A stretch of DNA of 51,447 nt, taken from positions 1 to 51,447 of the forward strand of contig DBPW01000042.1 in the NCBI GenBank assembly GCA_002305015.1, in the 5' to 3' direction. This DNA is from Bacteroidales bacterium UBA1410. Lineage in GTDB: Bacteria; Bacteroidota; Bacteroidia; Bacteroidales; Dysgonomonadaceae. Below are positions 43,957 through 51,447 of this stretch, in pieces. The notes under the pieces are model-generated. The model saw only the letters and a list, made by a program, of their open reading frames with translations, was not told where the DNA came from and made no database searches. Position 1 is the stretch's first letter; the number at the start of each line of letters is the position of its first letter. Position numbers and translations under genes: made by a program.

Positions 43957-44802
43957 TTAATCGGCTTTTAAACTCATGTCGAGACTCTTAACCGAATGCG
44001 TAAATGCGCCTACAGAAATATAATCTACTCCACACTCAGCATAACTACGTATGGTCTCTTCGGTAATTCCACCCGACGACTCAAGAGCTACCCGGCCGGC
44101 AACCAATTCCACAGCTTTACGCGTATCTTCAACAGAAAAATTATCGAGCATAATCCTATCCACACCACCTACCCGCAAGACCTCTTTCAGTTCATCAAGA
44201 TTACGTACTTCGATTTCGATTTTTAAGTCTTTGCCTTTTTCTTTCAGGTATTTCTGAGCTCCACGAATAGCATTTTCGATGCCTCCCGCAAAATCGACAT
44301 GATTATCTTTCAAAAGGATCATGTCGAAAAGTCCGATCCGATGATTTTCTCCGCCACCAATTTTTACTGCCTGTTTTTCGAGCAAACGCATGCCGGGAGT
44401 AGTCTTGCGTGTATCGAGCAACTTCGTACGAGTTCCTTCAAGAAGTTTAACATAACGATGTGTTGTTGTGGCGATTCCGCTCATACGCTGCATGATATTA
44501 AGAATAAGACGTTCGGTCTGCAAAAGCGACTGCACTTTGCCTTCCACCACAAAAGCCACATCGCCCGGCTTAACATGAGCACCGTCTTCGATGAAAACTT
44601 CCATTTTTAAAGTCGGATCAAATTTACGGAAAACTTCTTTTGCCACTTCTACACCGGCAAGAATGCCTTCTTCTTTTATAATAAGCTTGGCTTTCCCCTG
44701 AGCATCTGCCGGAATACTACACAAGGTAGAATGATCCCCTTCTCCGATATCTTCGGCAAAAGCAAGGTCTATAAGTCTATCAATTAATTCCTTTTCGTCC
44801 AT
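43957..44802 (-). CDS. nadC: Nicotinate-nucleotide pyrophosphorylase
   Basis: The 281-residue enzyme makes nicotinate mononucleotide from quinolinate and PRPP in NAD synthesis. EDIGEGDHST, ILNIMQRMSGIATTTHRYV, LDTRKTTPGMRLLEKQAV, GGGENHRIGLFDMILLKDNH and ALESSGGITEETIRSYA are signature segments, each read in order. It heads the operon nadC/deaminase/ctp/folate cyclo-ligase and diverges from rlmH. Confidence 0.96.
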   Translation of the reverse strand: MDEKELIDRLIDLAFAEDIGEGDHSTLCSIPADAQGKAKLIIKEEGILAGVEVAKEVFRKFDPTLKMEVFIEDGAHVKPGDVAFVVEGKVQSLLQTERLILNIMQRMSGIATTTHRYVKLLEGTRTKLLDTRKTTPGMRLLEKQAVKIGGGENHRIGLFDMILLKDNHVDFAGGIENAIRGAQKYLKEKGKDLKIEIEVRNLDELKEVLRVGGVDRIMLDNFSVEDTRKAVELVAGRVALESSGGITEETIRSYAECGVDYISVGAFTHSVKSLDMSLKAD

Positions 44803-44886
44803 ATTAAAACGTTTCCTGAAAAATACTACATCTTTATGAACACCTAAAACATCTTTTTGTTAACTATACCGATAACAATGAATTGA

Positions 44887-44894
44887 CAAAATTA
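44887..44894 (-). promoter_or_regulatory. -7 element of the nadC operon
   Basis: On the reverse strand TAATTTTG matches TAnnTTTG, giving a leader of about 80 nt. Confidence 0.4.
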
Positions 44895-44908
44895 TAAAAA
44901 TAAAGTAT

Positions 44909-44916
44909 TACATTTG
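44909..44916 (+). promoter_or_regulatory. -7 element of rlmH
   Basis: TACATTTG matches TAnnTTTG. A TTG lies at 44883-44885, 23 bp upstream, longer than the ideal 19. Confidence 0.5.
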
Positions 44917-44960
44917 TAATCAGGACGAAAAATTTGTGTTTCAAGGGTAAATTCATAAAA

Positions 44961-45434
44961 ATGAAAATCATTTTGCTATCGGTAGGAAAAATAAACGACG
45001 CCGCTTATTGCAACCTGATAAATGCCTATGCAAAAAGACTCGTACATTATATCCCTTTTGAAATGGAAATCGTTCCCGATATAAAAAACACGAAAAACCT
45101 TTCCGAAAAAGATCAGCAGATTTTCGAAGGGAACCAACTTCTTAAAACTTTACAACCCAACGATTACGTGGTCCTTTTGGATGAAAAAGGGAAACAGTTT
45201 TCTTCGCCGGAATTTGCACGCTTTATCGAAAAGAAAGGACTCATGGGTTTGAAACGGCTGGTTTTTGTTGTAGGAGGTCCCTATGGATTTTCGGAAGAAG
45301 TATATGGACGTGCCAATGAGAAAGTATCCCTTTCGAAAATGACCTTCACTCATGAAATGGTGCGATTGGTTTTTATTGAGCAACTTTATCGGGCAATGAC
45401 TATTCTGAACAACGAACCTTACCATCACGAATAA
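44961..45434 (+). CDS. rlmH: 23S rRNA (pseudouridine(1915)-N3)-methyltransferase
   Basis: The 157-residue SPOUT methyltransferase modifies pseudouridine 1915 in helix 69 of 23S rRNA on whole ribosomes. Size is exact for RlmH when the ATG at 44961 (MKIILLSVGK) is used. VLLDEKGKQFSSPEFA, VFVVGGPYGFS with the SAM knot glycine run, and SKMTFTHEMVRLVFIEQLYRA are diagnostic. It is monocistronic. Confidence 0.96.
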   Translation: MKIILLSVGKINDAAYCNLINAYAKRLVHYIPFEMEIVPDIKNTKNLSEKDQQIFEGNQLLKTLQPNDYVVLLDEKGKQFSSPEFARFIEKKGLMGLKRLVFVVGGPYGFSEEVYGRANEKVSLSKMTFTHEMVRLVFIEQLYRAMTILNNEPYHHE

Positions 45435-45601
45435 TAAATCAAACTCCTTCTTGTCCTTTCCGATTATGCGACAGGCCACAGTTTCGTTGTTCTCTCATAC
45501 GATAAAATCGGTATTGGAAAATTGAGCAAGCCATTTCATCCGAAGTAAAGGTAGATATCGCTAAAAGCGAGGAAGGCACAACTATTATAAAAAAATTTGA
45601 C

Positions 45602-45609
45602 TACATTTG
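45602..45609 (+). promoter_or_regulatory. -7 element of the small membrane protein gene
   Basis: TACATTTG matches TAnnTTTG, 26 bp before the ATG at 45636. The 200 bp between rlmH and this gene holds nothing else of note. Confidence 0.5.
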
Positions 45610-45635
45610 TGCCATTAAAAAAACAAAAAATAAAG

Positions 45636-45821
45636 ATGAAAGGGAAAAAAATTATCATACGAATATTGTGGGTATTGATAGCATTAATCGTTATTGCTTC
45701 CCTCTATTTTTATTTCACGCTTCCTCACTGGAAAGCCATTTACATTGGCGGTGTGGGGTTATTCCTTACGATTAATTTGCTCATCATTGTTTTTTTTGTC
45801 AACAAGAATTTCAAGGAATAA
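45636..45821 (+). CDS. Small two-helix membrane protein of unknown function
   Basis: The 61-residue protein has a basic start (MKGKKIIIR), two membrane helices (about 10-28 and 36-56) and a short tail (NKNFKE). I do not recognise a family. It has its own promoter-like element. Its last 11 bp overlap the 3' end of the convergent AlkD-like gene, which makes the two transcripts antisense at their ends. Confidence 0.6.
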   Translation: MKGKKIIIRILWVLIALIVIASLYFYFTLPHWKAIYIGGVGLFLTINLLIIVFFVNKNFKE

Positions 45822-46485
45822 TATCTTCGAATTCAAAGCGCAAAATTTCGACAATCTCTTTTCCTTTGGAGCTATTTTCAAACGGCATTAATCGACTTAG
45901 AATAGCAGTGGCCAACTGATGAGAATTTCTTCCCGCAAATTTCAGGGCGTTCAAGGCAGCCTGAAACAAAAACAAAGAATCGGAAAAAACGTCGGAAAGC
46001 GCTCTATCGATAACTGTATTCTTATCTACTCTTTCAAATGTCGGAGCATGGATAATAGCAAGTCGGGCAAACAACCCATATCCTGTTATCCGCATCTCTT
46101 CATCCTCTTGATTTACCCAACTATCGACCAACTCGTCAGAAAAAACGGTTTTTTGAAATAAATTCATGCACACCTGCTCACGAATTTCCTGATTAGGAAT
46201 CTCTATTACCCACCGTGCTGCATCTTCTCGAGAAAATTCATCGGGTGGATAAAGCATTGTAGCTATAATTTTTAGCTCGCGCACATCTTGTTTCCACAAC
46301 GATTCGGCCAACTCTTTATCGGGAATATAATGAGACGCAATTCTGCGGATATCCGGCAATTTCACTCCAAAATTCATGCCGTAACTCATCCCTTTTTCCC
46401 GCATGCTTGCCGCTACGACACCATTCATGGAAAGACGAAGATCTTTTCTGATACTGCGGATCGTTTCTTCTACTGTATAACCCAT
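45811..46485 (-). CDS. DNA alkylation repair protein, AlkD/HEAT-like
   Basis: The 224-residue protein consists of HEAT-like helical repeats. YGMNFGVKLPDIRRIASHY, LWKQDVRELKIIATMLYP, ARWVIEIPNQEIREQVCMNL and FQKTVFSDELVDSWV parallel the AlkC/AlkD superfamily, whose members excise alkylated bases without flipping them. Catalytic aspartates of AlkD cannot be assigned with confidence by eye. It diverges from pepE. Confidence 0.8.
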   Translation of the reverse strand: MGYTVEETIRSIRKDLRLSMNGVVAASMREKGMSYGMNFGVKLPDIRRIASHYIPDKELAESLWKQDVRELKIIATMLYPPDEFSREDAARWVIEIPNQEIREQVCMNLFQKTVFSDELVDSWVNQEDEEMRITGYGLFARLAIIHAPTFERVDKNTVIDRALSDVFSDSLFLFQAALNALKFAGRNSHQLATAILSRLMPFENSSKGKEIVEILRFEFEDIIP

Positions 46486-46556
46486 TTTGAAATAGAAAAC
46501 AAAAGCAAAAATAACCCATTAAAAAGAAATATACAATCCCTTATAAGAATATTGAT

Positions 46557-46564
46557 TAAATTTG
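46557..46564 (+). promoter_or_regulatory. -7 element of pepE
   Basis: TAAATTTG matches TAnnTTTG, 32 bp before the ATG at 46597. Confidence 0.5.
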
Positions 46565-46596
46565 TCCACCAAGTACATAAAATCACAAAACTAATC

Positions 46597-47304
46597 ATGA
46601 GACTTTTGCTTATCAGTAATTCCACGAATCCCGGGGAAAGTTATTTAGCACATGCCAAAAATCAACTAAAAGATTTTTTGGGAGAACGAAAACAAAACGT
46701 CATTTTCATCCCTTACGCCGCCGTAACATTTTCATTCGATGAATATGAAAAGAAAGTAAATGACGTATTTGACGAAATAGGCCATCACATCACCGGTATT
46801 CATCGGTTTGCTAATCCGAAGGAAGCAATCGAAAATGCCGACACCATTGTGGTTGGAGGTGGAAACACATGGCATTTGGTCAAAATGCTACAAGATAACA
46901 AATTGATGGAAGCAATCCGTAAAAAAGTAAAGGAAGGTGCACTCTATATCGGGTGGAGTGCAGGAGCAAATATCGCATGCCCTACACTGAAAACAACCAA
47001 TGACATGCCGATTGTCGAGCCCGCTAAATTCAAAACCCTTAACTTGGTTCCTTTTCAGATCAATCCCCATTACACCGATGAACACCCAACAAACTTTAGT
47101 GGCGAAACACGCGAAGTTCGTATCAACGAATTCATTACGGTAAATAGAAACATATTTGTGGTAGGATTGCGTGAGGGAACCATGCTTCGACGTGAAGAAA
47201 ACAACCTCACACTCATCGGAAATCGTAATGCCCGGATTTTCAAGTATGGAGAAACGCCGAGAGAATGGTCTCAGGAGGACGATATTAGTTTTCTCCTTTC
47301 CTAA
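46597..47304 (+). CDS. pepE: Dipeptidase E, peptidase family S51
   Basis: The 235-residue serine peptidase cleaves Asp-Xaa dipeptides. The nucleophile is in YIGWSAGANIACPT, the histidine in QINPHYTDEH, and VVGGGNTWHLVKMLQ is the oxyanion region. LLLISNSTNPGESYLAHA is the typical start, so the ATG at 46597 is right even though the frame is open 100 codons further upstream, where it overlaps the AlkD-like gene. Likely cytosolic. Confidence 0.94.
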   Translation: MRLLLISNSTNPGESYLAHAKNQLKDFLGERKQNVIFIPYAAVTFSFDEYEKKVNDVFDEIGHHITGIHRFANPKEAIENADTIVVGGGNTWHLVKMLQDNKLMEAIRKKVKEGALYIGWSAGANIACPTLKTTNDMPIVEPAKFKTLNLVPFQINPHYTDEHPTNFSGETREVRINEFITVNRNIFVVGLREGTMLRREENNLTLIGNRNARIFKYGETPREWSQEDDISFLLS

Positions 47305-47345
47305 ATCAAATCACAATAATATAATCTCCCATAAACCACGTTTTC

Positions 47346-48536
47346 ATGCCATCAGAATTAATTCGAAATTCAAAAAAAAGAAGGAAATTCACGCTGATAA
47401 ATTTTATTCACGACAGCCGGTCAGTAGGCATTTTATTGCTATTTAGTACCCTTTTATCATTAATAGTCACCAATATTCCGACAATCGGAAATATTTACTA
47501 TAATTTTTGGGAAACAGAAATTCCACTTTTCCATTCCTTAAATTTACCCCATACCTTTCTTCACATCATCAATGATGTACTCATGGCCGTTTTCTTTTTT
47601 CAAGTAGGAATGGAAATTAAACATGAAACAATATCCGGAGAATTTTCGGTACGTAGAAGAATGATCCTTCCCGTAGTAGCTGCCATATGTGGCGTTATAG
47701 TCCCCGCTATTATTTATTCTTCGATCAACGCAGGAACACCCTTTCAAAAAGGGTGGGCAATACCCACCGCTACCGATATTGCTTTTTCGCTGGGCATTCT
47801 GAGTTTATTGGGAAATGCCGTTCCTCACTCCCTGAAAATTTTCCTTACCACCCTTGCCATTACCGACGACCTATGTGCCATTTTAATTATTGCCCTATTT
47901 TATGGATCTCAAGTTAGTTTAATTTGGCTGGCAGGAGCAGCGATATGTACAATTGCACTCTTTTTTATTATTCGAAAATTCAGATCTGTTACAGGAAGAA
48001 TATTAACCGCTATCGGAGCAATTGCTTTATGGCTCTGCCTCTATCGATCCGGAATTCACGCCACATTTGCGGGAGTTATCCTTGCCATGCTTTTGCCTGA
48101 AAGAAAAATTCATATTTACGGAAAGAAAATTCATATTCCTGTTAACTTTATTATACTACCCTTATTTGCTCTGGCAAACACAAGCATTCTTATTTCGGCA
48201 GCGTCCATGGGTAATTTGATTTCAACCTTGTCGTTGGGAATATTTCTTGGTCTGTTCCTAGGAAAACCGATAGGTATTATGCTGGCTGTATTTTTCTTAT
48301 CCAAAAGCAAAATCATAAAACTAAATTCTTCCGATTGGGTTCAATTTATGGGAGTAGGAATTCTTGCCGGAATTGGATTTACCATGTCGATATTTGTTTC
48401 AACGCTTGCTTTCTCCGATAAAAATATTCAAGATACAGCCAAGCTTGCCGTACTCGTTACTTCCGGTTTTTCGATGATTGTGGGATATTTATGGTTAAAA
48501 ATTGTAACCCGCTCAAAGAAACTCAAACAAAAGTAA
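47346..48536 (+). CDS. nhaA: Na+/H+ antiporter NhaA
   Basis: The 396-residue inner-membrane antiporter has about 12 helices and exchanges two protons for one sodium ion. The ion-binding aspartates are in ALAITDDLCAILI (TDD) and the helix IV signature in PTATDIAFSLGILSLLG. FHSLNLPHTFLHIINDVLM and GMEIKHETISGEF are typical of the N-terminal part. It follows pepE by 41 bp and could be cotranscribed with it. A strong terminator lies downstream. Confidence 0.95.
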   Translation: MPSELIRNSKKRRKFTLINFIHDSRSVGILLLFSTLLSLIVTNIPTIGNIYYNFWETEIPLFHSLNLPHTFLHIINDVLMAVFFFQVGMEIKHETISGEFSVRRRMILPVVAAICGVIVPAIIYSSINAGTPFQKGWAIPTATDIAFSLGILSLLGNAVPHSLKIFLTTLAITDDLCAILIIALFYGSQVSLIWLAGAAICTIALFFIIRKFRSVTGRILTAIGAIALWLCLYRSGIHATFAGVILAMLLPERKIHIYGKKIHIPVNFIILPLFALANTSILISAASMGNLISTLSLGIFLGLFLGKPIGIMLAVFFLSKSKIIKLNSSDWVQFMGVGILAGIGFTMSIFVSTLAFSDKNIQDTAKLAVLVTSGFSMIVGYLWLKIVTRSKKLKQK

Positions 48537-48625
48537 TTCGACAATAATAAAAAAACTGCCATTCAAAACACAGGTGAAGGCAGCGTATCGATCCGAATCC
48601 GGAACTATCGTTTGAATACCTATAT

Positions 48626-48667
48626 AAAAAAAGGATTCATTCGCGTTTTGAAGTGAATCCTTTTTTT
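48626..48667. terminator. Bidirectional terminator between nhaA and tRNA-Leu
   Basis: AAAAAAAGGATTCA (48626-48639) pairs perfectly with TGAATCCTTTTTTT (48654-48667) over 14 bp and would stop transcripts from either side. Confidence 0.92.
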
Positions 48668-48682
48668 ATATTTTTAATCCTG

Positions 48683-48767
48683 TACTCGGAGCGGGACTTG
48701 AACCCGCACAACCGCAATGGTCACAAGATTTTAAGTCTTGCGTGTCTACCGATTCCACCATCCGAGC
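48683..48767 (-). tRNA. tRNA-Leu (anticodon UAA)
   Basis: The reverse strand folds as an 85-nt class II tRNA. Acceptor arms GCTCGGA and TCCGAGT pair with a G-U at the first position. The D arm reads TGGTGGAATCGGTAGACA, the anticodon arm CAAGA-CTTAAAA-TCTTG, and the T arm GCGGGTTCAAGTCCCGC. The discriminator is A. CCA is not encoded. Confidence 0.95.
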
Positions 48768-48800
48768 AAACCTCAACCGATATGTTGATTTTTCGGAATA

Positions 48801-48831
48801 CAAAAGTACAATTTTTTCAAGGGAATCCAAA
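48801..48831 (-). promoter_or_regulatory. Bacteroidetes-type promoter of tRNA-Leu
   Basis: On the reverse strand TTTG (48831-48828), 19 bp, then TACTTTTG (48808-48801): a full match to TTTG-N19-TAnnTTTG, about 34 bp from the tRNA 5' end. Confidence 0.85.
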
Positions 48832-48947
48832 CATTTTCGGAGTTTTTCTCAATCTCATCAGGGATTAATCTTCAAACTTCAATTAAGAACAACTAAAGAA
48901 AATCTTTTCCTCTACCTACGAAAAATAAATTGTCAGCTGATTTTGTA

Positions 48948-49202
48948 TTAGATCGTCTTGTTTTTCTGAATGGAATAAAAAATCCTTTTTTTTAAATCTT
49001 CAGATTCATCCTGCATCAAACACGATTTATCCTCGTTTTCAAACAAGATAATTTTTTTGGCTTTTTCGGCTATATCGGCAAGTTCGGGATGTTCATCCCT
49101 TGCTGTCCTTTCCCAATAATCAACGCCGGCATCGGATTTATTAATTACATAATCCAGAAAACTTTCGTTGACTAAGAAATCGGTTACTTCGTATTTTTTC
49201 AC
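48948..49202 (-). CDS. Stand-alone FecR-type anti-sigma domain protein
   Basis: The 84-residue soluble protein has no membrane helix. The pattern VNESFLDYVINKSDAGVDYW followed by ERTARDEHPELADIAEKAKKI resembles the N-terminal cytoplasmic domain of FecR-type anti-sigma factors, which starts with a hydrophobic FL..WV box, then W, then HPE and a helix. The FecR periplasmic sensor and membrane helix that normally follow are missing, and no remnant is seen downstream. It lies 79 bp after the sigma factor gene, so the pair is likely cotranscribed. It may be a minimal soluble anti-sigma or a truncated gene; the similarity is by pattern only. Confidence 0.6.
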   Translation of the reverse strand: MKKYEVTDFLVNESFLDYVINKSDAGVDYWERTARDEHPELADIAEKAKKIILFENEDKSCLMQDESEDLKKRIFYSIQKNKTI

Positions 49203-49281
49203 GAATTACTCTGTTTGCATTTTTTCTAAGACGAAACACAAAAACAGAATGTACTCATTTATTCATCCTTCTTTCATCAAT

Positions 49282-49863
49282 TTAAATGGCAAGTGCACGT
49301 AACCTTGCTAACCCTCTATGAATAAGATTTCTCAAAGACTGATAATTGATCCCCATAATAGTACAGATATCGTCATATTTTCGTTCCTCAAGATAGTAAA
49401 GGGTGATAGCTTCTCGCTGGCGAGAAGATAATTTACCCAATAAAAACATAACTTTATGATTTAACCACTCTTTTTTTTCTGAAGAAATATAATCGGCTTC
49501 AACATTATCCGGAGCAAGCGGTTGATAATCATCAATTTGTTTTTCAGTAAGATGATTATTCTTTCTCATCTCGTCATATAACTTGTTCTTTAAGGATACA
49601 AACAGATAGGATTTGAAATTCAAAACATTATGCAATTCTTCTCGTTTATTGTAAATTTTAATAAATACATCATGAATACAATCTTTTAATAATTCACGGT
49701 CATTAGTCAACTTGCATCCATAATTAAAAAGAACATTTGCATATAAATCGTATAATTGCGAAAACGCTTCAATATTCCCTTTTTGAAACTCACCTAATAA
49801 GTATGACGCATCCCTATCTGCTGCATTCAGGTAACTCACGTTGGATTGATTATTAGTAATCAT
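49282..49863 (-). CDS. FecI-type ECF sigma factor
   Basis: A 193-residue sigma-70-family factor. Region 2 is GEFQKGNIEAFSQLYDLYAN to FKSYLFVSLKNKLYDEMRK, region 4 is LLGKLSSRQREAITLYYLEE followed by KYDDICTIMGINYQSLRNLIHRGLARL. In Bacteroidetes such factors usually control SusCD or polysaccharide loci via a FecR partner. Here the partner is the 84-residue protein downstream. The glycan gene upstream (right edge) may be a target, which is inference. Confidence 0.9.
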   Translation of the reverse strand: MITNNQSNVSYLNAADRDASYLLGEFQKGNIEAFSQLYDLYANVLFNYGCKLTNDRELLKDCIHDVFIKIYNKREELHNVLNFKSYLFVSLKNKLYDEMRKNNHLTEKQIDDYQPLAPDNVEADYISSEKKEWLNHKVMFLLGKLSSRQREAITLYYLEERKYDDICTIMGINYQSLRNLIHRGLARLRALAI

Positions 49864-49991
49864 GGAAAGTAAATCGTTTTATTGTTTTGCATTTTTCTTT
49901 CTGCAAACATAAAAGACATACTCCCAAAAAACTGGTAGTATTTGGTATTAGAATAGAAAAAATTGATAAATATGTTTTAAAACATAAAAAA

Positions 49992-51447
49992 TTAGCGTTC
50001 GATTCGCTTGAACCAATATATGCTGTTTTTTTCTCCCGAAGGGTGCAATATATATTGGTTTTTTACCCTTATTTTATTTTCTATAATCGAAACCTTACCT
50101 GTTACTTCATTGACAGATTTTAATTGGTATAATCCCGTTTCGAGAGGTATAAGTACTTCAGGATGCTCGTCCTCTAAATAAATAATAGCCCCTATATCGG
50201 ATTTTCCCAATCGGTAATAACCATTACTTGCTGTATCAGTAATATCCATTTTTAAAGCGTCTTCCAAAAAAGAAGGATCATCGATAGACGGAAGGCTCGG
50301 CAACGATCCCCCGGCCATAAAAACTGCCCATGCCATTTCAGGATAATTTTGGGCAAAATAGGTAACGGCCTTCTGCGGATATCTTTTGCGATATTCACTC
50401 ACAGCTCTGTAAGCATCTTTAAATGTCACCTTACCAACCTTCATTAATCTGGCATGTTGACGTGGGGCTAAATTTTTACCTCCTTCCGGAGCATAAAGCG
50501 AACCGTTATCTTTATAATGCCAATAACGAATATCTATAATATCTACCGCGGAAGCTCTTTCGGAATCCGACAACATCGCATCCTGAACATCCTTGGTTGC
50601 ACTTAGTGCAATCAGGGCATCTTTACCGGTTTCTTTTTTCCATTCCCGGATTTCGTCTATCCAGAATTGAACAAAATGCAACGGACCGGTAAATTCGGCA
50701 CCGGTTAACTGCACCACATTTTTATTTTCGCTAAATGCATCCAAACATTGTCTGATGTATTTTTTATGCAATTCTCTTCTTTCGGGATGAGTAATGTCAT
50801 AAAACATATCCGCCATAAATATTCTTTTATCTCCGGCAAAAGGAACCGGTTCAGGAAATCCGGTAGCGTTGATATTGTTGGCTGTTCGCCAAGGACAATC
50901 TACCCAGTGTGCACCCGCTTCAAGGATGTTATGCTGAAAATAGTTTTCATGAAAAAGAAGGATACCATCTTGAGCAGCTTTGTCGGCAAATTCTTTTAAT
51001 CTCGACCAATACCATGCATTCGGTTTATTTAAATCGTATTTGCTTAAGCCATCCCATGCTGTTCCTTTTCCACTGCGAGCAAAAGCTTGTTCATAAAACG
51101 GGCCCCACACATCTCCATTTTTTCGCCTTATACGCTGATGGTCATCCCTCCGTCTATCATACCATAAACCATAATTATGATCGAGAACCGCGAGATGATT
51201 TTCTTTCATAAAAGCAATCACCGAATCAATTTTGTCTGTAAGGCCTAATCCTTCACGACCGGGAACAAAACGGGTAATATGTGGTTTTGCTTTGGACAAA
51301 TAATTGTTCCTTAATTTTCCATTCCACCACGGAACTTCAGTTCTTCCACCCGTTATCAAATGATTATCTATACTTATTTTTCCATTCTTTATCTCGATAG
51401 GAGAAATTGGTGTTTCAGGTTTAACCTTAGAAATTTTTTTTAATTGT
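49992..51447 (-). CDS. DUF6298-like putative glycan-active protein, N-terminus outside window
   Basis: The frame is open from the stop at 49992 to the right edge, about 485 residues, so the start lies beyond the window. A TTG at 51359 is in frame but the family-like sequence (IEIKNGKISIDNHLITGGRTEVPWWNG, with breaks) continues upstream of it. Features of the DUF6298 group: HITRFVPGREGLGLTDKID, HNYGLWYDRRRDDHQRIR, LLFHENYFQHNILEAGAHW, TGAEFTGPLHFVQFW with a likely acid/base glutamate, and a beta-rich C-terminal end. It looks like a TIM-barrel glycoside-hydrolase-like protein from polysaccharide loci. The exact activity is unknown. Confidence 0.75.
   Translation of the reverse strand, partial: QLKKISKVKPETPISPIEIKNGKISIDNHLITGGRTEVPWWNGKLRNNYLSKAKPHITRFVPGREGLGLTDKIDSVIAFMKENHLAVLDHNYGLWYDRRRDDHQRIRRKNGDVWGPFYEQAFARSGKGTAWDGLSKYDLNKPNAWYWSRLKEFADKAAQDGILLFHENYFQHNILEAGAHWVDCPWRTANNINATGFPEPVPFAGDKRIFMADMFYDITHPERRELHKKYIRQCLDAFSENKNVVQLTGAEFTGPLHFVQFWIDEIREWKKETGKDALIALSATKDVQDAMLSDSERASAVDIIDIRYWHYKDNGSLYAPEGGKNLAPRQHARLMKVGKVTFKDAYRAVSEYRKRYPQKAVTYFAQNYPEMAWAVFMAGGSLPSLPSIDDPSFLEDALKMDITDTASNGYYRLGKSDIGAIIYLEDEHPEVLIPLETGLYQLKSVNEVTGKVSIIENKIRVKNQYILHPSGEKNSIYWFKRIER

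Noticed and set aside
46288..46596. N-terminal extension of pepE
   Set aside because: It overlaps the AlkD-like gene on the other strand, and PepE proteins begin at the internal ATG.

Overview
The window reads as a chromosome segment of an anaerobic Bacteroidetes, most likely from the Porphyromonadaceae/Dysgonomonadaceae neighbourhood. The family guess is inference. The phylum call rests on the promoters (TTTG-N19-TAnnTTTG, seen perfectly in front of the SRP RNA and a tRNA-Leu), the weak ribosome binding sites, the ExbB/4-TM protein/ExbD/ExbD gene order, the purF-like/phoH/purC/menG/aroE block, a FecI-type sigma factor with a FecR-like partner, and glycan-utilisation genes at both edges. No rRNA, CRISPR array, transposase or phage gene was found.

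Left part (1-12.4 kb). A DUF1680/GH127-type glycosidase is cut by the left edge. It is followed by pepT-gcvT, an SRP RNA gene on the opposite strand, a lipopolysaccharide-kinase-like gene diverging from an anaerobic sulfatase-maturase-like radical SAM gene, an ExbB-ExbD energy-transduction operon, tRNA-Ser(GGA), a polyprenyl synthase-unknown-tatD set, and tonB.

Middle part (12.4-31.2 kb). This holds hpt, a two-gene module of a fused cobalamin-dependent mutase-like protein and an opine-dehydrogenase-like protein (translationally coupled; the most unusual pair here), trmN6, lon, a sigma factor, htpG, a type I pantothenate kinase, class I fumarase, and the run purF-like/phoH/purC/menG/aroE. It ends with a small secreted protein and a 635-bp non-coding stretch full of palindromes and degenerate repeats.

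Right part (31.8-51.4 kb). A large hybrid histidine kinase faces an NtrC-type regulator whose GAFTGA loop is altered. Then come an M24 peptidase, uvrD/pcrA, an MsbA-like ABC exporter, the block nadC/deoxycytidylate deaminase/ctp/5-formyl-THF cyclo-ligase, rlmH, a tiny membrane protein, an AlkD-like protein, pepE, nhaA, tRNA-Leu(UAA), a sigma factor with a stand-alone FecR-type anti-sigma domain, and a DUF6298-like secreted glycan-associated protein cut by the right edge.

Functionally most of the window is housekeeping: translation and secretion, proteostasis, cofactor and purine synthesis, envelope energy transduction. The accessory content lies at the edges (glycan degradation), in the cobalamin/opine pair, in the two-component pair and in the minimal sigma/anti-sigma pair. 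Family calls come from motifs recognised by eye; no database search was run.
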